NCBI RefSeq assembly: GCF_002197845.1
Contig: NZ_NIDE01000001.1
Location: 434,001 to 498,000, forward strand
DNA: 64,000 bases
Reading direction: 5' to 3'
From: Fimbriiglobus ruber
GTDB taxonomy: Bacteria > Planctomycetota > Planctomycetia > Gemmatales > Gemmataceae
Part shown: positions 58,854 to 64,000 of the stretch, piece after piece
Numbering within the stretch: position 1 is the stretch's first letter
How the letters are laid out: each line of letters opens with the position of its first letter
The notes under the pieces: generated by a model
Seen by the model: the letters and a program-made list of their open reading frames with translations, nothing else
Told to the model about the DNA's origin: nothing
Databases searched by the model: none
Position numbers and translations under genes: made by a program

Positions 58854-59741
58854 CTATGCGTACTGCAAGCGCCGGACGAGGTACTCGCCCAGCGCCACAC
58901 CGACCGGCCTGTCGGTCCGCATCCGGACGTACTCGATCCGGCTCCCGTCGCACCCTTTCTCCAGTTCCTTCAGGTAGTCGTTGAAGGCGCGGAGGTAGGC
59001 CGGCCGGAGGAGGTGGGGGCGCGTCATCAATTCCTCGACCCCTTCCAGGTCAACGAACCGGACGTTGCCGTCGAGCGGGAACTCGATCTCGTCTTTGTGG
59101 ACGACGTGCATGAGGATGACTTCGTGGCCGCGAAACCGCAGGTGCTGAAGGCCCTTGATCAGGGGGGCTACGTCGTCGAAACAATCGGAAATCAGGAACA
59201 CCAAGCCCCGGCGGGTCACCCGTTCGGCCAACCCTTCCAGGAGCGGACCAGTGCCGGTCTTCTCGGCCGGCTTCGCTTCTTCCAGCTTACGGCAGACGGC
59301 CCGCACGTGGCTCATCTGGCTGCTCGCCGGCAGTTCGCCCCGCCAGGCCGAATCGAACAGCCGGAGAGAAACCGAGTCGCGCTGGTGGACGATCGTGTAC
59401 GCGAGGGAGGCGGTCAGCAGCTTGGCGTATTCGAGTTTGTTCTGGGCACCGTCGCCATAGCGCATCGAGTTCGACGTGTCCACAACAAGGTGGGCGATGA
59501 AGTTGGTTTCCTGCTCGTACTGCTTGATGGTGTACCGGTCGGACCGGGCGTAGCTCTTCCAGTCGATGTGCTTGATGTCGTCGCCCGGGACGTATTCCCG
59601 ATGCTGGACGAACTCGACCGAGAACCCGCGGTACGGGCTCTTGTGGTCCCCCACGCGGAGCCCCTCGACCACCTGCCGGGCCTTGACACCCAGGGCTTCG
59701 GCGCGGGCGAGGATGTCGGGTTGAAGCAGGGACGAAGCCAT
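58854..59741 (-). CDS. DUF58 protein (MoxR-associated)
   Basis: 295 aa from ATG 59741 (MASSLLQPDILARAEAL); Met at 59747 is an alternative. The DUF58 signature is SVEFVQHREYVPGDDIKHID followed by WKSYARSDRYTIKQYEQET. The VWA-like core has LVVDTSNSMRYGDGAQNK and RGLVFLISDCFDDVAPLI. No membrane helix. DUF58 proteins are cytosolic partners of MoxR ATPases; the gene is second after moxR with a 120-bp gap, as in typical operons of this kind. Confidence 0.93.
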   Translation of the reverse strand: MASSLLQPDILARAEALGVKARQVVEGLRVGDHKSPYRGFSVEFVQHREYVPGDDIKHIDWKSYARSDRYTIKQYEQETNFIAHLVVDTSNSMRYGDGAQNKLEYAKLLTASLAYTIVHQRDSVSLRLFDSAWRGELPASSQMSHVRAVCRKLEEAKPAEKTGTGPLLEGLAERVTRRGLVFLISDCFDDVAPLIKGLQHLRFRGHEVILMHVVHKDEIEFPLDGNVRFVDLEGVEELMTRPHLLRPAYLRAFNDYLKELEKGCDGSRIEYVRMRTDRPVGVALGEYLVRRLQYA

Positions 59742-59861
59742 AATCAACCAGTGAAGCGTGGGGAAGGGGCCGCAAAATCACGAAAATACGCCGGGCCGGG
59801 TAACGACGTCCCGGCCATACGACTTACCCGCGCGGACCTGCGGCGGAGAGGGTGATCACGA

Positions 59862-60872
59862 TCAGGCGGCGACGGCTCTGGCCGCCTCCTTGAGGAGCCG
59901 CTTGACGACTTCCTCGACCGTGACGCCTTCGCTCAAGGCAGCGAAGTTTAGAATCAGCCGGTGGCGAAGGATCGGCAGGGCGACGGCAACGACATCGTCC
60001 CCCGCGACGTGATTGCTCCCACGGAGCAAGGCGTGGGCCTTGGCCGCGAGGATCAGATTCATGCTGGCCCGAGGGCCGGCACCCCATGTCAGCCACTTGG
60101 AAGAGAAATCGGCTGCGTCCGGCGTGTTCGGCCGGCTCGACCGCGTGATGCGCTTCGCGAACGAGAACACCTTGTCCGACACCGGCACGCGGCGAACGAC
60201 GTGTTGCAAAGCGATGATGTCGTCGCCATTCAGCACCGGCGTGACCGCGTTCGTCCGGTCGGACGTGCCGGCGCGCATGATCAGGTCTTCTTCGGCGTCG
60301 GTCGGGTAATCGACCTTAATCAGGAAGAGGAACCGGTCGAGTTGGGCTTCCGGGAGTGGGTACGTCCCTTCCTGTTCGATCGGGTTCTGCGTCGCGAGTA
60401 CGAAGAACGGGTTCCGCATCGGGTAATCTTGGCCGCCGATCGACGCCTTCCGCTCCTGCATGGATTCGAGGAGGGCGGCCTGAGTCTTCGGCGGCGTCCG
60501 GTTGATTTCGTCGGCGAGAACGATGTTCGCGAAGAGCGGTCCAGGCAGGAACTTGAACATCCGCTGCCGGGTGGCCGGGTCGTCCTGAATAACTTCCGAG
60601 CCGGTGATATCCGACGGCATCAGGTCGGGCGTGAATTGAATTCGCTTGAAGCTCATGTCGAGCGCCTGGGCCAACGTACTCACCATGAGAGTCTTGGCCA
60701 ACCCGGGCACGCCCATCAGCAACGCGTGGCTCCGGCAGAAGATCGCCATGAGCAGCTGATCGAGGACTTCCTCCTGACCGATGATGACTTTTCCAATTTC
60801 GTTGCGGAGTCGTTTGTGTGCGTCGCGCAGTTTGGCGACCATTTCGACGTCGTTCGTACCGGCCGAGGACAT
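59862..60872 (-). CDS. moxR: MoxR-family AAA+ ATPase
   Basis: 336 aa from ATG 60872 (MSSAGTNDVEMVAKLRDAHK); the frame continues open to 61340, but that extension is not AAA-like. Walker A is GVPGLAKT (54-61) and Walker B VLADEINR (118-125). TQAALLESMQERKASIGG, FFVLATQNPIEQEGTYPLPE AQLDRF (in two parts) and the C-terminal lid TWGAGPRASMNLILAAKAHA are diagnostic. MoxR proteins are chaperone-like ATPases that help insert metal or cofactors or mature VWA-domain partners. First gene of the five-gene operon 60872 to 52093. Confidence 0.95.
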   Translation of the reverse strand: MSSAGTNDVEMVAKLRDAHKRLRNEIGKVIIGQEEVLDQLLMAIFCRSHALLMGVPGLAKTLMVSTLAQALDMSFKRIQFTPDLMPSDITGSEVIQDDPATRQRMFKFLPGPLFANIVLADEINRTPPKTQAALLESMQERKASIGGQDYPMRNPFFVLATQNPIEQEGTYPLPEAQLDRFLFLIKVDYPTDAEEDLIMRAGTSDRTNAVTPVLNGDDIIALQHVVRRVPVSDKVFSFAKRITRSSRPNTPDAADFSSKWLTWGAGPRASMNLILAAKAHALLRGSNHVAGDDVVAVALPILRHRLILNFAALSEGVTVEEVVKRLLKEAARAVAA

Positions 60873-61115
60873 GCGATCCGCCTCAGTGGGGTGTGCGGGA
60901 GAGCGTTCGAGGGCAGGAGTTGTATGGTAACAGGCGGGGACTGCGGTGTCTCGCGCGAAAATACCGTAAATCGCGGATCGCATTAAATAAGCGTGATTTG
61001 TCCGACGAACGGTGAATCCCCAATGTGAGTTGTCAGATAAGGTGTGGAACCCGTCAACAGACGACCACGCCCGATTTCTTCTATCGTTTTGTTCAGTCAC
61101 CGGAGGGTACGGGGC

Positions 61116-61784
61116 ATGGACGTGACGGACGAAGAGTTTGGCGGCATGATGGTGACGCTTGAACAGGGGGACAGCTTGAAGTCCGCGCCCCGTTCTCACC
61201 GCCGCCTTGTCACTCCAGAGATCGAGGCGTGGTGGGCGGACCCGGTAGGCGCGATCCGAGGTGTTGCCGACCGGGCGGTCTCGCCCAGCATGAGACTTTG
61301 GTTCCGCCGGATGGCTGAAGTGGGCAGTTGGCAGCTCCAATTACACAAGGCGGCGCACGGGGCGACCCGAGCGGGCTATTATCTGTCGTGCCCCGGCATA
61401 CGGGGAGCCGAAGTCGGACCTCCACCGGCCAATCTGGTGGTCAATCACCTGCCGTCCGCCCTATCCAACTACTACAACCTGATCGGCTACGTCGATTGGA
61501 TGGGGTTCGGAGCGGCTGGTGGGCTCGACGGCCCCGTGGGGCACATGCCCCTGACCGCGTTCAAATTCGATTACCGCGGGGCGGCCGTGGACCTGGCCCG
61601 GACGTTCGTCTTCGGTTGGAGCCCGAGCGGGGGCATGATCGTCTACACCGCCGACGGGCTGGGCGGTTGGCTCAACCAAGGGTCCCATGAGATTCGTTTG
61701 CTGGGGAGTGTCACGGACACGATCGATTGGGTGTATGGTGAGTTGCTCGCTGACCGGTGTCCGGACTACTTCTCCTTACGGTAA
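61116..61784 (+). CDS. Hypothetical protein (222 aa)
   Basis: Starts at ATG 61116 (MDVTDEEFGGMMVTLEQGDS) with a gagggt ribosome-like site ~8 bp upstream; the earlier ATG-like frame from 61044 is less likely. The central part is Gly-rich, with LVVNHLPSALSNYYNLIGYV and GAAGGLDGPVGHMPLTAFKF. The C terminus, GWSPSGGMIVYTADGLGGWL followed by TIDWVYGELL, loosely resembles SUKH/SMI1-type proteins, but I would not assign it. No signal or membrane helix. Divergent from moxR. Confidence 0.6.
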   Translation: MDVTDEEFGGMMVTLEQGDSLKSAPRSHRRLVTPEIEAWWADPVGAIRGVADRAVSPSMRLWFRRMAEVGSWQLQLHKAAHGATRAGYYLSCPGIRGAEVGPPPANLVVNHLPSALSNYYNLIGYVDWMGFGAAGGLDGPVGHMPLTAFKFDYRGAAVDLARTFVFGWSPSGGMIVYTADGLGGWLNQGSHEIRLLGSVTDTIDWVYGELLADRCPDYFSLR

Positions 61785-61898
61785 GGTCACGAGGCTGGAC
61801 GATCCAAGCACAGAGGGGCCGGTCGTGAGGTCGGCTCCCGCGTGCCGAACGTGGCCGGGTTCCCGACGGAATGAAGGAAGGGACAATCACAAGAAACA

Positions 61899-61949
61899 CC
61901 ACCCGGCCCGCGCGCCCGAGATCCGTCTCGGGGCGCGCGGGCCGGGTGG
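61899..61949. terminator. Strong GC hairpin between convergent genes
   Basis: CCACCCGGCCCGCGCGCCCG (61899-61918) and its complement ending at 61949 form a ~23-bp stem with one bulge and a 4-nt loop. It sits between the plus gene ending at 61784 and the minus gene ending at 62007. Likely a bidirectional terminator. Confidence 0.7.
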
Positions 61950-62006
61950 CGGGTAGCCGGAAGGCAGGGGATCCCTCCGGCCGCCGGCGCGGGGACCGAC
62001 GGGGGA

Positions 62007-62582
62007 TCAGTCCTCGCGCTTGGCTTCGGCAATGCTCTTGACCTTCTCGCCGAGAAGGGCCACGTCGAACGGCTTCTTGAAGATGTCGTCGAACCCGTAC
62101 TCCTTGAGCTTGTCCGGGTCGGCCTCGTCTTCGCCCGCCAGCCCGATGATCAGGGTGGTGGTGTACGCGTCATTTTTCCGCAGGTTCGCGGTAATTTGGA
62201 TCGACTCGGCGCGGCCCAACCCGAGGTCGATGATGATCGTGTCCGGGTGGAAGCTCTGGGCGAGCGTCCCGGCTTCGAACCCGCTGTTCGCGAGCTCGAA
62301 CTTGAAATCATCGTTCTCGGGCAGGTACTCTTTGAGCCGGTCGGTGAACAGCTTTTCGGTGCCGATGAGCAGCACCTTGTGCCATTCTTCCTCCTCCAGC
62401 TCGCCGAGCGGCATCCCGTGTTCCTTGAGGAACCGGATGAGTTGCTCCCGGGGAATCCGGCGGTCCTGGCTGCCAGGGATGCGGTAGCCTTTGAGCCGTC
62501 CGGAATCGAACCACTTGGACACGGTCCGGGGGGCGACCTTACAAATCTTGGCCACCTGTCCAGTGGTGAACACTTTTTTCAT
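62007..62582 (-). CDS. HTH-DNA-binding protein with degenerate receiver domain
   Basis: 191 aa from ATG 62582. Residues ~1-55 are an excisionase/MerR-type HTH (FTTGQVAKICKVAPRTVSKW, GYRIPGSQDRRIPREQLIRF). Residues ~68-187 are a CheY-like receiver: VLLIGTEKLF, TIIIDLGLGRAESIQI with Asp119 as the would-be phosphorylation site, LIIGLAGEDE, and FKKPFD with Lys170. The acidic pair normally after strand 1 is replaced by Gly-Thr, and the switch Thr/Ser after strand 4 is Ala149, so normal phosphorylation is doubtful. It is monocistronic, with a hairpin after its stop. Likely a transcription regulator acting without, or with altered, phosphorelay. Confidence 0.9.
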   Translation of the reverse strand: MKKVFTTGQVAKICKVAPRTVSKWFDSGRLKGYRIPGSQDRRIPREQLIRFLKEHGMPLGELEEEEWHKVLLIGTEKLFTDRLKEYLPENDDFKFELANSGFEAGTLAQSFHPDTIIIDLGLGRAESIQITANLRKNDAYTTTLIIGLAGEDEADPDKLKEYGFDDIFKKPFDVALLGEKVKSIAEAKRED

Positions 62583-63377
62583 CGGCGGGCACTCCAGTAC
62601 GAACTCGCACGACCCCGGTCGGGCGGCGCGCTACGTCCGGCGGACCGGCGGCGCTGTGGGGGTGGGGGCGGCTGGCGGCGGACTCCAGCCACCCCGGTCG
62701 GCCGCGTCGGGGCACGGGCCGCGCAAAGCCGGGGGTTTGGGGGTTCGGCAGAGCCGGGGCGAGGGGGCCCGCGGGGCGGCAAGACGGGCAACTTAGAGTG
62801 TCCCGTCCTGGGCTTTGGGAAGCCACGGCTCCGACGCAACTTTCATCGGCCGGACCGACCCCGCAGAGTGAATCGTTTCGGCGAATCTGGGGGGTTGGGT
62901 CGGTCCGACGTCCACGGGCCTCGTTCCGGCTCGTCTCCGGGGAACCGACCACCGGCAACCCCGAGACATTCGCGAATTCCAGAGCTTTCATCGCCCAATG
63001 CTTTCCACGGTCTTGACGGTGAACGCGCACAACCCCGTCCACCCGCTAGGGTCTGGGGACCGATAGGTTCGGTCGGGCGGGTTGTAACGGCGAGTACCCG
63101 GCCGCGAGCATTGTAACCGGCAGGACAAGGGGCTCCGCCGGCTTTATGCAAGAGCATTTTTGGCGACGGGTCGAATTCATCGGAGTTGATGGGTTGTGGG
63201 GCAACCGCACGCGCCCGACAACGACGACGGGTGATTTTTCGCATCCGGCTGATTCGAATAGCTGTGGCGCGGTCATTCGGAATCGAGTCTTTCAGACTCC
63301 GCTTCCTTCGATGGCACCCGCCCTGCTGGCTGATACTTTAGACCCGTAATCCCGACACGACCCGGAGAACCGAACCC
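62583..63377. other. 795-bp gap between the HTH gene and the quinone-reductase gene
   Basis: Open frames on both strands here are GC-rich shadows without ribosome sites or protein-like sequence. The part from 62590 to 62810 is a very GC-rich G/C-run stretch. Both divergent promoters must lie here, but no clear hexamers or RNA gene are visible. Confidence 0.4.
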
Positions 63378-64000
63378 ATGAAAGCGGCGTTCTACGAAAA
63401 GACGGGCGCGCCCGACGTCATCCAATACGGCGACCTCCCGACCCCGGAGCCGGCACCGGGCGAGGTCCGCGTCCGGGTGACGGCGGCAGCCCTCAACCCG
63501 ATCGACGTCTACATCCGGGCCGGCGTCGCGAAGATGAACCTCCCGTTTCCGTTCGTGCCCGGCTGCGACCTGGCCGGGACCGTCGACGCCGTCGGGATCG
63601 GCGTCACCCGGTACAAGCCCGGGGATAAGGTCTGGGGGTCGAACCAGGGCCTCCTCGGGCGGCAGGGGACGTTCGCGGAATTCTGCTGCGCCGCCGAGGA
63701 GTTTCTTTACCCCCTTCCGGACGGGGTGAGCGAACAGGACGCGGCCGCCGCCGCACTGACCGGCATTACCGCGCACCTCGGCTTATTCGGGCGGGCCGAT
63801 TTGAAGGCCGGCGAAACGGTGTTCGTGAACGGGGGTACCGGCGGGGTCGGCTCGATGGTCGTGCAGATGGCGAAAGCGGTCGACGCGAAGGTCATCACCA
63901 CCGTGGGAAGCCCCGAGAAGGCCAAGACGGCTACCGACCTCGGCGCGGTGCGCGTCATCAACTACAAGTCCGAAGACGTGACGGCGGCCATCCAGGACGC
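63378..64000 (+). CDS. Zinc-independent quinone oxidoreductase / MDR-family dehydrogenase, 5' part
   Basis: The gene starts at ATG 63378 (MKAAFYEKTGAPDVIQYGDL), with cggagaa upstream, and runs off the window; 207 codons are present. It is a medium-chain dehydrogenase/reductase of the QOR type: PAPGEVRVRVTAAALNPIDV, FPFVPGCDLAGTVDAVGIGV, and the nucleotide-binding VFVNGGTGGVGSMVVQMAKA. No structural- or catalytic-zinc Cys set is seen. Such enzymes reduce quinones or enones with NADPH. The C-terminal third lies beyond the window. Confidence 0.92.
   Translation, partial: MKAAFYEKTGAPDVIQYGDLPTPEPAPGEVRVRVTAAALNPIDVYIRAGVAKMNLPFPFVPGCDLAGTVDAVGIGVTRYKPGDKVWGSNQGLLGRQGTFAEFCCAAEEFLYPLPDGVSEQDAAAAALTGITAHLGLFGRADLKAGETVFVNGGTGGVGSMVVQMAKAVDAKVITTVGSPEKAKTATDLGAVRVINYKSEDVTAAIQD

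Noticed and set aside
62539-63042. Minus-strand 167-codon frame in the 795-bp gap
   Set aside because: No ribosome site; Arg/Pro/Ser-rich shadow sequence in very GC-rich DNA.

Overview
The window is GC-rich DNA from a planctomycete, most likely family Gemmataceae. This is inferred from gene content: TIGR02996 repeat-companion proteins, DUF1501/DUF1800 protein pairs, Tat-exported Gfo/Idh/MocA oxidoreductases, a Ser/Thr kinase fused to a formylglycine-generating-enzyme-like domain, a secreted protein with the planctomycete N-terminal LExRxVP motif, and a five-gene MoxR/DUF58/VWA operon. No species can be assigned. I saw no rRNA, tRNA or CRISPR array.

Layout. 1-7645 (+): the 3' part of an HSP90-family chaperone gene, five tandem paralogues of an unrecognised helical family (four of them exactly 367 aa) and a Clp-N-domain protein. 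7787-10800 (-): two overlapping polytopic membrane proteins. 11434-14709: an IS5-type element inserted in a DUF3775-like gene, followed by an IS1380-type element; both transposases are frameshifted. 14746-23051: a secreted TIG/Pro-rich/FG-GAP protein, a Gfo/Idh/MocA oxidoreductase, a small AT-richer gene, a DUF1501 protein and an exported CxxCH protein. 23458-25458: a shortened IS701-like transposase, then infC, which appears to start at AUU. 25903-30511: an exported protein of unknown function and a DUF1800-DUF1501 pair.

31372-36181 (+) is a compact three-gene operon coding for a protein with duplicated winged-helix-like units, a P-loop ATPase and a beta-rich membrane-anchored protein. I know no named system with this composition, and it is the best candidate here for an undescribed machine. 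36297-48647 holds the kinase-FGE fusion, an SGNH-like protein, aspS, a 75-aa gene, a VIT1-like transporter, a second Gfo/Idh/MocA protein, and a minus-strand operon of amidase, RluA-type pseudouridine synthase and DUF4392 protein. 48738-51666 (+) is argC and two TIGR02996 proteins. 52093-60872 (-) is the MoxR/Bat-type operon. 61116-64000 holds an unknown gene, an HTH protein with a degenerate receiver domain, and the 5' part of a quinone-oxidoreductase-like gene.

A second theme is the number of long inverted repeats between genes (17811, 25523, 29132, 42486, 56367) and one 240-bp MITE-like element with an 8-bp target duplication (51791-52030). Most elements have their own sequence and consist of two opposed copies of a short dispersed word.
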